This document shows positions 38,808 to 49,321 of a DNA stretch of 64,000 nt, in pieces; the stretch's first letter is position 1; each line of letters begins with the position of its first letter. The stretch is from Paramoeba atlantica (Eukaryota; Discosea). The notes below the pieces were generated by a model. That model did not search any database. It worked only from the letters and a program-made list of their open reading frames with translations, and was not told the DNA's origin. A program made the translations under genes and the position numbers. The stretch is taken from positions 310,001-374,000 of the forward strand of contig CDRNVI010000054.1 in NCBI GenBank assembly GCA_977017575.1, given 5' to 3'.

Positions 38808-39590
38808 ATGCCGCAGAACGAGTACATTGAGCTCGCACAGAAACGGTACGGGCGACAGCTCGACGCCCCGGAACGCTCCCGAAAGCGTCTCGCCCGGGGT
38901 CACCACAAACAGGCGAAGAAACTCAAAACCACGCGGGGGTTTAAGGCCAAGATCGCCTCCTCGCGCCGCTACAAAGAGAAAGCGGAGATCCGGAAACGCA
39001 TGAGAGCCCACCAAGAGAAACTCGCGCCCCACCAAAAGATCAAACCCACCACGGAGGGGGCGCTGCCTGCGTTTCTCATGGACCGCGCCGAGACGGAGCG
39101 CAGCAAAGTGCTCAGTAACAGTTTAAAACAGAAACGGAAGGAGAAGGCGGGGAAGTGGTCGGTGCCGATCCCGAAAGTGAAGTCCATGGTGGAGGACGAG
39201 ATGTTTCAGGTCGTCACGAGTGGGAAGCGGGGAAAAAAGTCCTGGAAACGGATGATTAACAAGGTCACCTTCGTGGGGGAGAGCTTCACGCGAAAGATGC
39301 CGAAATACGAGCGGTTTATTCGTCCCATGGGGCTGCGACAGAAGAAGGCCCAGGTGACGCATCCCGAGCTGAAGACCACGTTCACGCTCCCGATCATAGG
39401 GGTGAAGAAGAATCCCCAAAGTCGGGTGTACACTACCCTCGGGGTGATCACCAAGGGTACAGTGATTGAGGTGAATGTCAGCGAGCTCGGCTTGGTGACC
39501 CCCAGCGGGAAGGTGGTCTGGGGGAAATACGCCCAGGTTACGAATAATCCCGAACTTGATGGTGTGATTAATGCCGTGTTGCTGGTGTAA
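38808..39590 (+). CDS. NSA2: Ribosome biogenesis protein NSA2
   Basis: From the Met at 38808 the protein is 260 residues, exactly the length of yeast and human NSA2 (TINP1). It begins [19 protein letters not shown], continues with the basic region [18 protein letters not shown], and ends with a beta-rich domain related to ribosomal protein eS8 ([37 protein letters not shown] in similar wording). The ORF could extend 55 codons upstream, but that part comes from a Tc1 end and is unlike the family, so I reject it. NSA2 works in the nucleolus and nucleus in 60S subunit maturation, near the peptidyl-transferase centre. Confidence 0.95.
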   Translation: MPQNEYIELAQKRYGRQLDAPERSRKRLARGHHKQAKKLKTTRGFKAKIASSRRYKEKAEIRKRMRAHQEKLAPHQKIKPTTEGALPAFLMDRAETERSKVLSNSLKQKRKEKAGKWSVPIPKVKSMVEDEMFQVVTSGKRGKKSWKRMINKVTFVGESFTRKMPKYERFIRPMGLRQKKAQVTHPELKTTFTLPIIGVKKNPQSRVYTTLGVITKGTVIEVNVSELGLVTPSGKVVWGKYAQVTNNPELDGVINAVLLV

Positions 39591-39818
39591 TAAGGCGGTT
39601 AGGGACCATTTTTTATTTAGTCATGTGTCCTTGGTTAAAAAACCGTTCTGATTAAAACTTATGTCAGAAAACATGTATTCCGTTCGTAATTCTACATGTT
39701 TTAATTGGTTTGTTAACAAACTAGTCCTTAATACGAAACGTTTAATGTCTATCTGTATCTCTATTTTGTCATGAATTTACAGTACAAGGCAAAACCTTCG
39801 CAAACTTAAGTACGCACC

Positions 39819-40652
39819 ATGACACAAGCTCGAGCAGGTGTCAAAAGAATTATTACGGACGACGACTCCGGCGATGAGTTTCTCTCCAGTGAGAGGGAGA
39901 ACATTAATGTTCTAACAAGACAGGATGATGGTCCGTCTACTGAACCATCGAAAGCAGATTTGGCCACAGAGAAGGCCAGTCACGTACCGACCCAACCCAC
40001 ACTGATGCTTTCGAAAACACAATGTGTCCACCCGTCTCTCAAATCACCTCATGAGGGGAAGGAAGCGAAGCCTCGTGACGGGTTGAGTGCTGAGACGAAG
40101 TCTACTGCAAAGTCGCAACGTACAAATGATAACGAGCGCAACACACCGATCAGCAAAATGAATCGAGAAGAATCGAAACTTACCAAAAGTCCGAAACAAT
40201 TTGTCAAAGGTCAGAATGGGTTGGTTGTTTTAGAATCTTATGTATACACAGATTCAGCGGATAATCAGAGTATGGAGATTCGGGAGGAGGCTTTGTTAAA
40301 GAATGTGGACAAGGTGTCGGACTTGAATACCAGCGTCGGAAACGAGTCTGCAATTGTTTCTGCATCCCTCGTAAAAGACCCTGATATGAATTCGCCCGAT
40401 TGTACAAAACGTGCTTTGAACGACAGCGAACCTGTTCAATCGGTCGCGCAGTGTTCGAACGAAAAGCCTACGATATCTCCACCATGTATTTTATCTTCTC
40501 CAGTTCCTTCAGTGCATTCTACGGAGAACAAAAGTCCAACACCGCCTGTCCAAACACCTAACAAACACACTGGAGCCGTGCGACAATTGGATTTAAAAAA
40601 GTTCTTTTTGAAAAAATCTGACTATTCGAGTCCCAATGCACGTAAGTGTTAA
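39819..40652 (+). CDS. Disordered protein with C-terminal PIP box (possibly DNA polymerase delta subunit 3-like)
   Basis: This 277-residue protein is hydrophilic and Ser/Thr/Lys/Glu-rich throughout. Near its end is VRQLDLKKFFLKK, a good match to the PCNA-interacting peptide QxxLxxFF. A middle segment, KGQNGLVVLESYVYTDS, vaguely resembles a conserved piece of POLD3/Cdc27 proteins, which are also disordered and end in a PIP box. The N-terminal globular domain of POLD3 is missing, so the assignment is weak. A role at the replication fork is inferred from the PIP box. Confidence 0.6.
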   Translation: MTQARAGVKRIITDDDSGDEFLSSERENINVLTRQDDGPSTEPSKADLATEKASHVPTQPTLMLSKTQCVHPSLKSPHEGKEAKPRDGLSAETKSTAKSQRTNDNERNTPISKMNREESKLTKSPKQFVKGQNGLVVLESYVYTDSADNQSMEIREEALLKNVDKVSDLNTSVGNESAIVSASLVKDPDMNSPDCTKRALNDSEPVQSVAQCSNEKPTISPPCILSSPVPSVHSTENKSPTPPVQTPNKHTGAVRQLDLKKFFLKKSDYSSPNARKC

Positions 40653-41329
40653 TAAATGACGAATGTAGTACTGTACGTACTGTATGTAGACGTGTGATGT
40701 TCCTCTATATTGTTTTCTAGACGCTTTTTTCTCATTTCCCCCCGTAGCCTATTAAAGTTTAACAGTACAGTGTTTAATTGCGGAGTGGAAAGCATTAACA
40801 CCTGTCACAATTCAGGAACTGTGGGTGTTTGCGAGATCTGGCATGCGATTTCTTTACGCCGAGTGGGTCGTTAGTATTCTGTCTGATTTTGCCTCCGGTG
40901 GCGGTTCGAACCTGCGCGTGAGAACACACCTGATTTCAAGTTATAAAATAGCCACTTGGGTAGTGGCCGCCTTTCGTGTTCACTAGTGTAGGGAATGATG
41001 AGGATCAAGAGGACATCTTTTCAGCCATTTGTTCCAGAATTTATTTTGAGACCCCCGTGACATCGTACATCACAATTTTTTTTGAGGACAGAGCAATGTG
41101 GGAAGTCAGAGACATGTGGAGGCACCCGACTTCGAATCTGAAGTTTATTGTTCATGTACTTATAGTGCAGAGATTTAAGTTGTGTCGGAAAATTATGCTT
41201 TATAAGACGAGCACAATACGAGCTTTCCGACAACTATTATTCCCCATCACCTACCGCAGCGTCATTCGCGTTCCAAGCAGGGAAATCACGGTTTTGAAAA
41301 ATGATGTAATTACCGCGTAATGCCCTGTG
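40653..41329. other. Intergenic, with a tRNA-like stretch
   Basis: Around 40855-40925 the pieces acgccgagtggg and ggttcgaacctgc resemble tRNA A and B boxes, but I cannot pair an acceptor stem. Nothing else is recognised. Confidence 0.35.
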
Positions 41330-42135
41330 CACCATTGATTCTCGACACCCGCTCGTCGAGCTCTTGCTGCCTGAGAAAAGGAGATTAGCTGGCGGGTTGT
41401 GTGATACAAGCTTCCCCGGGCTCCTGCTCAAAGAACAGGAGCAGCGTATTTTTGTGAGTTCAAGTTTCGTGTGCGCCAGTTTCACAGGTCCACCGAGCAG
41501 GTCTGAGGTCTGGAGGACCGACCCGGAACCTCCCGCAGGGCATCAGCTCCCGTACCCGGCGTGGTCGTTAAACACGTCGTTGCCTCCTTGAACAAGCGGA
41601 AACTGGTAGAGGCGTTCGGATCTCGCACCCCCGATCGTCAGTGAGGGTCCTGGCTTGATAATCATGCGCCTGTTATTGTGCAGAGACAATATCCTTACTA
41701 CAACACCCGATATGGTTGGCACATAATCCGTCCACAGCGAATGTCGCTAACGAGGGTTTAGCACGGACTCTGTCGGTACAGGGATCCAACTCGTCTCTCT
41801 TTACGCAGCAGTAGGGGTGCACTGCAAACGACCGCTGCTTCGGTGTAAGACAAGACAAAACGACGCCCAATGTTCTTCCGGGGAGGCCATCATCGTGCAT
41901 GGCTCCCCGGAAAGCGCGAGACACAGAGGGTCGGGAAGGGAAGAAAACTCACTCAAGGAGTGAGCTGGGGACGGATGAAGAGTCAAAAATACGTCCCCTA
42001 CTTCCACGACAAAGAGGGACAGTTCCCACTAGCCGTCAACGGGAAACGGGCATGAAAGAGAAAATGTATGCCTGTTTCTAGCATAAGAAAAGAAGGGCTA
42101 GCAAGTCTGTACCAAGGTACAGAAACTGTATCTGT
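41330..42135 (+). repeat. SINE-like element, longest copy
   Basis: The head resembles a tRNA with a long variable arm (tagctggcgggt, ctcctgctcaaagaacagga, gagttcaagtttc). The body shares ggaggaccg(a/t)cccgga and aagcggaaactggtaga with the copy at 53051. The 3' half shares gtttagcacggactctgtcg, aagaaaactcactcaaggag and the terminal aaggtacagaaactgtatc with 48807-49321. It has no coding content. Confidence 0.7.
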
Positions 42136-42366
42136 ATGACATCTCACTCATGTCTTCCCACTTCTCTGCGTAAAATGATCACCAACTGTTTCACTCAATT
42201 CGCGCCATACTTTGTTCTGATATTACTTGCATTCCCCAAGCTTGCATGGGCAAAATTTTGTTTATTTATGTTACTGTAGTAGTCGTATCCTCTACTGTAG
42301 TTTTCCTACGTTTATAAACTTTCATAATCAAAGTTTAACTAAATTAAAGTTACTTTTGCTCATCAA

Positions 42367-42969
42367 ATGTATCCTTTTCGGAAACTGGATCGGAGGCAAC
42401 GCGTATTCCATCGCCCTTCTTTTTCCATTTTCGACTATCGTGTACCTCACCGACACTACTGTACCTGTACTGCTTCCCCCTCATCGGCACTCTCCCCGAA
42501 GAACGCGGAACTCCCGTCACCGAAAATTGTCGAGCTTGCACAGGCTTACTCAAAGCTCTCTTTAAAAGAATTCACTTCCCTGCAACGTCAAATTTTTGTT
42601 GAATTGGGTTATACTCCAGAGTTTTACGAGAAGGCACTTTTGCAGTCCATGGGCGGGGGAGGAGGTACTCCGGTGGTCATGGCGGCCGCCGCAGCGGCTC
42701 CGGCTGCCAAACCGACCCAGGAAGCGGAACCGGCTGAAGAGGCCCCGAAGAAGGAGCAGACCTCCTTTGACGTAAAGCTGGTTTCCTATCCTCCCACCAG
42801 TAAGGTACAGCTTATCAAGGAACTGCGCTCCGTAACGCAGCTCGGACTGATGGATGCGAAGCAAACCATTGAAAAGTCTGGGATTGTGGCGAAGAAATTA
42901 GGCAAAGAGGAGGCAGAGAAATTGAAAGGATTATTCGAGAAGCACCAAGCAAAGGTCGAAATCGTATAG
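42367..42969 (+). CDS. Mitochondrial ribosomal protein bL12
   Basis: The 200-residue protein has an Arg-rich presequence of about 45 residues (MYPFRKLDRRQRVFHRP). The N-terminal dimerisation helix follows (SPKIVELAQAYSKLSLKEFTSLQ). Then come a Gly/Ala/Pro hinge, and the conserved C-terminal domain: KTEFDVKL-like SFDVKLVSYP, SKVQLIKELRSVTQLGLMDAK and VAKKLGKEEAEKLKGLFEKH. This is the stalk protein L7/L12 that recruits translation GTPases. The presequence argues for mitochondria rather than plastid, though a plastid cannot be excluded. Confidence 0.92.
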   Translation: MYPFRKLDRRQRVFHRPSFSIFDYRVPHRHYCTCTASPSSALSPKNAELPSPKIVELAQAYSKLSLKEFTSLQRQIFVELGYTPEFYEKALLQSMGGGGGTPVVMAAAAAAPAAKPTQEAEPAEEAPKKEQTSFDVKLVSYPPTSKVQLIKELRSVTQLGLMDAKQTIEKSGIVAKKLGKEEAEKLKGLFEKHQAKVEIV

Positions 42970-43306
42970 AATGGATCTTCCTCGCGGTTTCTTTGAATTT
43001 CTCCTGACACAACCGTTCCTAAAACACTCCGTTACCGTGTTTGCCACGCTGCCACCCATTGTGTATTCTAACTCTTTATCATGAACTTTTGTAAATAAAT
43101 CACAAACAACTCTCTTTTTCTACACCTCTAACCAACCAGAGGCAAAGCTGTGTATCCAAATTTCTCCTCTATCATGACCCTCTTCAACCTATTTCCCATT
43201 TTACTACATTTTTTCAAAACAAAAAAAAATTAAAAAAGAAAAAAAATATTTTTTCCCATTTTCAACCTCTTATCCCCACATTCACACCATCTTTCCCCCT
43301 CCCCCC

Positions 43307-44233
43307 ATGTCCCCCACCCTCTCCCCCCTCCTCAACTGCCTCCTCTGCCCCCTCCTCTCCCTCGCCCTCCTCCACGCCCTCACCGGCCCCCACCCCACCC
43401 TCCTCACCCTGGCCTGGGCCCTCCTGCACACCTCCCTGGGGTACAAGCTCCAGCGACTCCCCGGCTCCGGCAGGCTCATCGACGGCTACCCCCTGTGGTC
43501 GTACCACAGCAGCCTGCTCCAGCAGGTACTCATCCTACCCGCACTCACCTACGGGTATTATTATTACAGTAGGTATGATAATATGAATATACATCTAGTC
43601 AATAGTCATCATAATAGTAGGTATGATTTATGTAATCTATACAACAGTAGCCATTGTAGTTATGATTATAATGGTAGTAGTAGTAGTGGTGGGAGTAGTA
43701 GTTCAATAGGATTACTCAGCAGCCTGGGCTCTTCCCCCGGGATGGGCGCTGTGGCTGCGCTCTACCACTTACATGCGGTGTGTTCCGTGGCGGGGGCCAT
43801 GCTCAAGGATCACTGGGTCTATGGGAACCGGAACCACTGGACGCTGCTGGTCCACCACGCGATGACCAGCTACGCCTGTGGGTGGTGTCTGGGGGTTCCG
43901 TTTCTAAAGGAGAGGGTGTTTTATGTGGGCGTGGGGGTGGAGGTGAGTTCGTTGTTTTATAACCTCGCGATTTTGTTTCCCGTGCGTAAATTTGCCGCCC
44001 TGCAGGTGGTGTTTGTGACGTTGTCGAATTTGAATTGTGTGGGGTTGCTGTGGGAGGTGATGAAGGTGGGGAAGGAGGGGGGTGCGGTGCCGTATCTGTG
44101 GTTTTGGCAGCTTTCCTATGCGGTGGTTTGTGCGGGTTTGCTGACGTTTCGGTTTGCGGGGGTTTGGAGTGCGGTGCAGATCTTGCGGGGATCGAGGGGA
44201 GGAAAAGGTGTTGTGATGCACAGAGTGGAATAA
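43307..44233 (+). CDS. TLC-domain multi-pass membrane protein
   Basis: The 308-residue protein has about six hydrophobic helices and TLC-like motifs: WSYHSSLLQQ, HWTLLVHHAMTSYACGW and EVSSLFYNLAIL. The TLC fold occurs in ceramide synthases and other lipid-related ER proteins; the Lag1 double-His motif is only partly met (VHHAM), so ceramide synthase activity is doubtful. Residues 84-145 are a Tyr/Asn/Ser/Gly-rich loop encoded by an AT-rich, TAG/TAT-repetitive stretch (about 43555-43705) that stands out in this GC-rich gene. It could be an expanded microsatellite or an unrecognised in-frame intron. The 5' end is extremely C-rich, the 3' end extremely G-rich. Confidence 0.7.
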   Translation: MSPTLSPLLNCLLCPLLSLALLHALTGPHPTLLTLAWALLHTSLGYKLQRLPGSGRLIDGYPLWSYHSSLLQQVLILPALTYGYYYYSRYDNMNIHLVNSHHNSRYDLCNLYNSSHCSYDYNGSSSSGGSSSSIGLLSSLGSSPGMGAVAALYHLHAVCSVAGAMLKDHWVYGNRNHWTLLVHHAMTSYACGWCLGVPFLKERVFYVGVGVEVSSLFYNLAILFPVRKFAALQVVFVTLSNLNCVGLLWEVMKVGKEGGAVPYLWFWQLSYAVVCAGLLTFRFAGVWSAVQILRGSRGGKGVVMHRVE

Positions 44234-44413
44234 GGTGGAGGATAAATAGCGAGTGCGAATTGGACTATAAGTTGAAACGTTTTTTTAAACAAATTGTTTC
44301 CTTCTGTATTTTGCATACCCATGACACCTGTTCTTTTGTTATGACATTGAAGGACTTCGTTTCTTTTTTAGAACAACCATTTTGATCATTATGATTCCCG
44401 TATTTTTTCCTTT

Positions 44414-45184
44414 ATGATTCTTCTGGCATTTCTTCACGACCCAGCTGAACGTTCGTCTAAGAGACGTAAAATTAACCCTGTCGATTCAAGTACATCCGGA
44501 AGTCCGTGTAAAGGATCAGTCGTGCGCACTGGAAAGGTAAGTCACGCTACCCTACCGGGAGAATATCAACTGGCCCGACTGGTCCGAGAGTTAGGCAATT
44601 TGCCCAAATCCTGGAATACCAAAACTCCCTCTTGCGAGTGGTTAGGTGCAAAGTGTAACGACGAAGGCCTGATTACAGAGATTCACTGGGATCAACTACA
44701 ATTATACGGCTTGCTACGTATGCAGCATCTTCCAGAAACTGTGTTGGTATTTACCGGCATAGATAATACACTGGAAGGACGCAACTTCCTAGGTGATCTT
44801 CCTTCAGGTCATAAAATCTTTAGCATTGGATGGAATAAATTTGACGGTGAACTCGACTTAACTGTTCTTCCACAAGGTATGATATCCGTTCTGCTGTACG
44901 ACAACGAGTTTTCAGGCGAAGTTTGCCTGACAAGTCTGCCTCACCAATTGCAAAAGCTTTCTCTTGCGCGCAATCGTCTCTCCGGAACACCTGATCTTAC
45001 AGCTCTTCCGGCATCTTTGCGCCACTTGGGATTGTGTAGAAACCGTTTTTCTGGTATTGCTGACATCACACAGTTGCCGCCTTCTGTTAGAACTGTCGAT
45101 TTGTCCTTTAATCCAGATTTACTGTGTCGTATGGATGGCGAACATGAGGTGAAACAAGCGGGCCGCTTTAGCTTTTGTAGGTAG
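44414..45184 (+). CDS. LRR protein 5
   Basis: The 256-residue member has a longer N-terminal stretch with KRRK before the N-cap. The N-cap reads GKVSHATLPGEYQLARLV, then TPSCEWLGAKC with both cysteines, then EIHWDQLQLYGLL. Six repeats follow, including LPHQLQKLSLARNRLSG and LPASLRHLGLCRNRFSG. The start MILLAFLHD is very like MILLYSCAE of LRR gene 1, and in both the ATG lies in a T/C-rich tract that ends in AG. Confidence 0.85.
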   Translation: MILLAFLHDPAERSSKRRKINPVDSSTSGSPCKGSVVRTGKVSHATLPGEYQLARLVRELGNLPKSWNTKTPSCEWLGAKCNDEGLITEIHWDQLQLYGLLRMQHLPETVLVFTGIDNTLEGRNFLGDLPSGHKIFSIGWNKFDGELDLTVLPQGMISVLLYDNEFSGEVCLTSLPHQLQKLSLARNRLSGTPDLTALPASLRHLGLCRNRFSGIADITQLPPSVRTVDLSFNPDLLCRMDGEHEVKQAGRFSFCR

Positions 45185-45565
45185 AGTGCGTTGCAACTGA
45201 GTTTGCGCGTCCTAATTATTTCCTCGAATGTGACTAGTTTTAAATGCCGCGTACTAGTTTACAGTATTAATTTTTTAAGTCCGTGTACATGAGCTTCAAG
45301 TCCTGTACTACCATACAGGGGGGACCACGAAAACTGACTAGCTTCGCATTTTATAGATATCAAGAGGCCGTTTGCGCTGATTTTTGTCGCAAACGAGAGA
45401 TCTCGTTCTGAATGTCGTGTCTACGCTACTTAGAGCCCGTTTCTACTAATCAGGTATTTTTTTGCTTACAAAATGGTGATATTTGGGGCAAAGTATTTTG
45501 CAAAAGTAACCGAAAATCGTAAAAAAGGCTAACAAAAAAATCCAATCCGTTTTGGGTAGAATGGT
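45185..45565. other. Intergenic with a lone Tc1/mariner end
   Basis: At 45314-45400 the sequence tacaggggggaccacgaaaa and then cgagagatctcg has the layout of a Tc1 end. No partner end is seen. Confidence 0.5.
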
Positions 45566-45904
45566 CTAATCCATGTTACGGGGGGGGGGGGGGTGATCGT
45601 TCTCTGGAGCCCCGAAAGTTATAAACGCCAGGGCGTAAAAGTCCTTATTTCTCACCGCTGCTTGTGTGGCCTGGGTTGAAGTCTTCTTGCCCTCCTCCAG
45701 GCCTAAAGAGAAGCCGGGGGATCCCGCCTCCCCGGAGACGTAAGACGATGCAAGGGGGTTAATGACCGTGACATCCACCAGGGCAAGGCCGGACCCGATT
45801 TGGAAGCACACATCCGCACCCTTTTTATTATCAAATCGGAGTTCGTTGAGATCTGGGTTGTGTTTGTACTGGGGTAGGAGGTGACGGAAGCCATCCTTAA
45901 CCAA
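45566..45904 (-). mobile_element. LINE fragment, restriction-like endonuclease of another lineage
   Basis: The minus strand reads LRFDNKKGADVCFQIGSGL, LVDVTVINPL, and later K residues in EEGKKTSTQ, and ALAFITFGAPEN. This resembles the endonuclease at the C-terminus of CRE/R2-like LINEs, and differs from the RPDG-ELTMPWE type of the large LINE. It probably belongs with the YLDD reverse transcriptase type at 4267. It is truncated at both sides. Confidence 0.55.
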
Positions 45905-46359
45905 TTTATGGCGGGATACCCGTGTACTTCCTTTTAGTAAAAGGAAAACGGGTAAAATTTTACCCGTTTACAGTCCAGAGCGTGGACTACGAATTCTTTA
46001 TTTGGGAAAGAGATCCCGCACACGCATTGTACCGTTGGGCAAGACAAAAAAACGTACATACTGTAGGCCCGAACCGATACTTGCATTCAAAGTAACATGC
46101 ATTGCTCTTCTACATAAGTTAATCAACAAAACAAATTTGAAGGGCCTTATCATGATATGCGACCTAATAACATAAATCTAATAATATAAATTAGACCTTA
46201 TCATAATTTTTCTGCTGAACGGTCGTGCCCTCGAGCCGAACTCTTCGGGCTCTAAAGTTTAATAGTTTATAACATATCAATCCTATGGATACCAAGATTC
46301 CGTTGCAGTTTTCCGACTAATGACCGGAGTATCACTGGGCAAGAGGTTAATATTTCTTT

Positions 46360-46926
46360 TTTAGGCTCTTCGTTAAACGTGGTGGTTGTTTTAAACTTAG
46401 AAGTCACTCATGCTGCGCGCTTCGCGTTGAAAACTACCACCGCGTTTAACGAAGAGCCTAAAAACAAAAAATCGCCAAAAGATCATCAATAATCTATTTT
46501 TCTCCGTGAAAAAGCGCGATTTTTCGGCAAAAATTGCGAAATTTTAACCCAAATTTGGGCCGCTTTTGATGCCTGACCAGTAGGCTTAGGAAACGAATTT
46601 GCCGAAAAAAACGTTGTAGAAAGGTAGCTGAGGTCTAAAACTCTTAAAATACGTTTTAGGACACGATTTTGGAAAAGTAATATTTTTACTTTTTTTTGGG
46701 TCAATTTTTTTTTTTGGTCACCCCAAATTTTTGGGGTGACCCCCCCATGGACCCCCCCTAGGGGTCCTTTTTTTCAATTTTTTTCTTCTTTTTTGGACCA
46801 CCGGAGCCCCCTTTTATATTTTTTTCTTCTATTATATTACTGTGTTTCTCTTTATATTTTCACTGTTTTTATTCACTTTTTTTGCAATAATCGAGGGTAG
46901 AGCGGTAGTTATACAACCACCGCAAT
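46360..46926. mobile_element. Foldback element, short copy
   Basis: It starts with the hairpin repeat (46360-46464) and ends with gcggtagttatacaaccaccgc. The last 150 bp match 27150-27303 almost exactly. The middle is shorter than in the copy at 26417. Confidence 0.7.
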
Positions 46927-47031
46927 AAAATTTATAAGTTATTTACGATGTGCAATGCACAGTCGTCTCCAGTAGCTTGTTGCACGCAATCAACATGTGA
47001 CCTGTGGTCAATATATGATTTCATACAGGGC

Positions 47032-47530
47032 GATTACCTGTAGAGATTAAGGGATATGGTTTTCTTCGGAAAGCACGTGCAAGCCATATCCTGTTGAACC
47101 GAATTACGTTGTTTCTTCCCAAGCATTTGACGCCCTTTTTATCCGAATCATAAAACTTCCTCTCACTGCTTTTTGTATCATATTTTCGAGACAGGAGAAA
47201 GCGAGTGATTTATCACCATTATAAAGGTGGTAGAGGTCCCGGCTGAATGGGTTTGGGAGACCGCGAGCGCCGATTTCAATCACGATCAGATAACAGTTAG
47301 GATGCACCTGACGTCGGCGATGTAGAATGTTGCAATATTTTTGTCTTTTGCGGCTCTGCGCAGCATCCATAGCTTCTTCCGTGTGTGAGCATTTCCGCGT
47401 AGGTCGAAATGATGCGTAAAGGCGTGAGGGGATTCCGCTACGAACTTGCGTAATTGTGTTAGGACTAGATCGTGCCGGCACGTACATGTATATCGCCCTT
47501 GCGCTAGAGCAACGCTACAGCCTGACAGTA
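47032..47530 (-). mobile_element. LINE 3' fragment (same family as 5857-14163)
   Basis: The minus strand reads ALAQGRYTCTCRHDLVLTQL (compare SLEQGRCTYRHDSVLSTF), then FDLRG. It continues with the later endonuclease part KYCNILHRRRQ and EIGARGLPNPF and the C-terminus. The part with the RPDG catalytic motif is deleted. The 3' end ctacaggtaatcgccctgta matches that of the large LINE. Confidence 0.8.
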
Positions 47531-47532
47531 TA

Positions 47533-48804
47533 CAGGGGGGGTCACGAAAAGAGTGGGGGGTCTAAAATTTGTACCGTGCGAGCTTTTGACCTAATTCCTT
47601 CGGCACTCAACAGATCTCGAAATTTTAAGACTACAAATTTTCAATTAAATTTAAATCCGGCGACTTGGCAGGCCAATCAGGAATGCTGATACCCATGTCT
47701 CTGCCGACGCGGCGAGCGTGATTATGGCCCGGAGCGTTATCCATGATCACTGTTGCCGCTGGTTTACGCTTTAACTAGTTGTAGAAACCATTTCGTTTTG
47801 TCATGGCAGAGAGAAACGTTTCATTAGTGACCGTCTCATTCTCCGCAAGCTCATGAAAACAGTGAACCTTGGGAACCCCCCATTCAAGGCTCACCGCCAT
47901 CCAAATATGAACTCCCTTTCCTCCGAAATATTTCTCAACATCTTTTGGTACCTCAAGGGGTTCATCTGACCTTTTGCAAATGTACCAAATATTGCGTGAG
48001 TGGTACCCGCATTTAAAATTCTTTTCATTCGTCCACAGAATACGGGCGTATTGAAAAGGGGTGAACCTCTCCAAACGATTTGCCAACTCCAGGCGGTCGA
48101 ATTTGTGCTGAGGCGTGAGATGAGGAACTTTCCTCATTTTTCTGCTTATGTACCCGCTCCTTTTCAGTGATCTTTTCACAGAGGAAAGAGAGCATGGGTA
48201 CTTGGTTTGATCGATCTGGCGGTGACCCCACCTCCAAGATGGACAGCCAATGGGACTACGTTGATTTTCTTCATCTACAATAGATTCTAACATTATTCGA
48301 AACTCTTCATTATCAATCGCATTCTTACGTATGTATTTTATACGTTCTAACCCTCCTGTCTCCCGGTGGCGTTTAACCTATCGAGAGACAGTTGCTTCAC
48401 TGCATTTCATAAGAGCAGCAGTGTCTGTAATCGAACGTCCCTGGTTTTGTACCTCATGGACGCAAATTACACGTGTTTCATAAGTGATTTGTTGCGTCGA
48501 GAGGGTGCGCCTCTGGCGGCGAAGTGTTTTCGGCATAAAAGATGTGTTAGAAAGAGTTAAGTGGTATTTTATTCATAGATTAATGGGCTAAAATGATAAA
48601 AAATGATAAAAATCCGATTTTTTGCAGAATTTTCAGGTAAAAAGTTCAGTAAAATTTTATCATGACGTCATATCAGCTTCAGGGGCGGCAACAATGGTGC
48701 CAGTAGTCTTAAAATTTCGAGATCTGTTGAGTGCCGAAGGAATTAGGTCAAAAGCTCGCACGGTACAAATTTTAGACCCCCCACCTTTTTCGTGACCCCC
48801 CCTG
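47533..48804 (-). mobile_element. Tc1/mariner element with truncated transposase
   Basis: Inverted repeats of about 105 bp start CAGGGGGGGTCACGAAAA and are flanked by TA (47531-47532, 48805-48806). The transposase is on the minus strand and its C-terminus is missing, since the frame runs from PDLNLIEN straight into the end repeat. Confidence 0.9.
47640..48537 (-). pseudogene. Tc1/mariner transposase, broken
   Basis: Read on the minus strand from 48537: MPKTLRRQRRTLSTQQITYE, the HTH segment DTAALMKCSEATVSR, one in-frame stop, then RHRETGGLERI. The main frame (48293-47775) has GCPSWRWG and ILWTNEKNF, where the first catalytic Asp (normally WTDE) is Asn (codon at 48027-48029). After a frame change come VIMDNAPGHNHARRV, with the second Asp intact, and PAKSPDLNLIEN. 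Altogether a stop, a frame change, a lost acid and a truncated end. Confidence 0.8.
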
Positions 48805-48806
48805 TA

Positions 48807-49321
48807 TGGCGTGTAGTTTCCGTTGCCTCGTGGCAAAGGGAGCTTTGATGTTCATGCGCTCGTTGGCGCAGAGATACAGCCCTTGATGCGACGGCCGATA
48901 TCATCGGCACAATCCGTAATGACGGATGTCGCACCAAGGGGGTTTAGCACGGACTCTGTCGGTAGAGGGGGTCCAGGCAACTCGCCCTCTCTTTACGCAG
49001 CCGGAGGGGCGCACTGCAACCGACCGCTGCCTCGTGATAAGACGAGGCAGAGTCACGCCCAGTGGTCCTCAAGGGAGGCCACCATGGCGCATGGCTCCCC
49101 GGGAAGGAAAGGGCGCGAAAGGAAGAAAGCCGGGGAGGGAAGAAAACTCACTCAAGGAGTGAGCCGGGGAGGGGTGATGGGGTGGAAGCGCGTCCCCTAC
49201 TTCGCCGAGAAAGAGGGACAGTTTCGGCCTTAGTGCCGGCCGGCAACGGGCATATTAACAGTAAGACTATGCCCGTTGCCGGGGAAAGAAAAGATGAACA
49301 ATAAGGTACAGAAACTGTATC
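48807..49321 (+). repeat. SINE-like element, 3' half
   Basis: It shares with 41700-42135 the pieces gtttagcacggactctgtcg, cgaccgctgc, ggaggcca(c/t)cat, aagaaaactcactcaaggag, gagggacagtt and the terminal aaggtacagaaactgtatc. The segment begins directly after the Tc1 element. Confidence 0.75.

Noticed and set aside
40855-40930. Possible tRNA gene
   Set aside because: A and B box-like pieces are present but no acceptor or T stem can be paired; at best a decayed SINE head.
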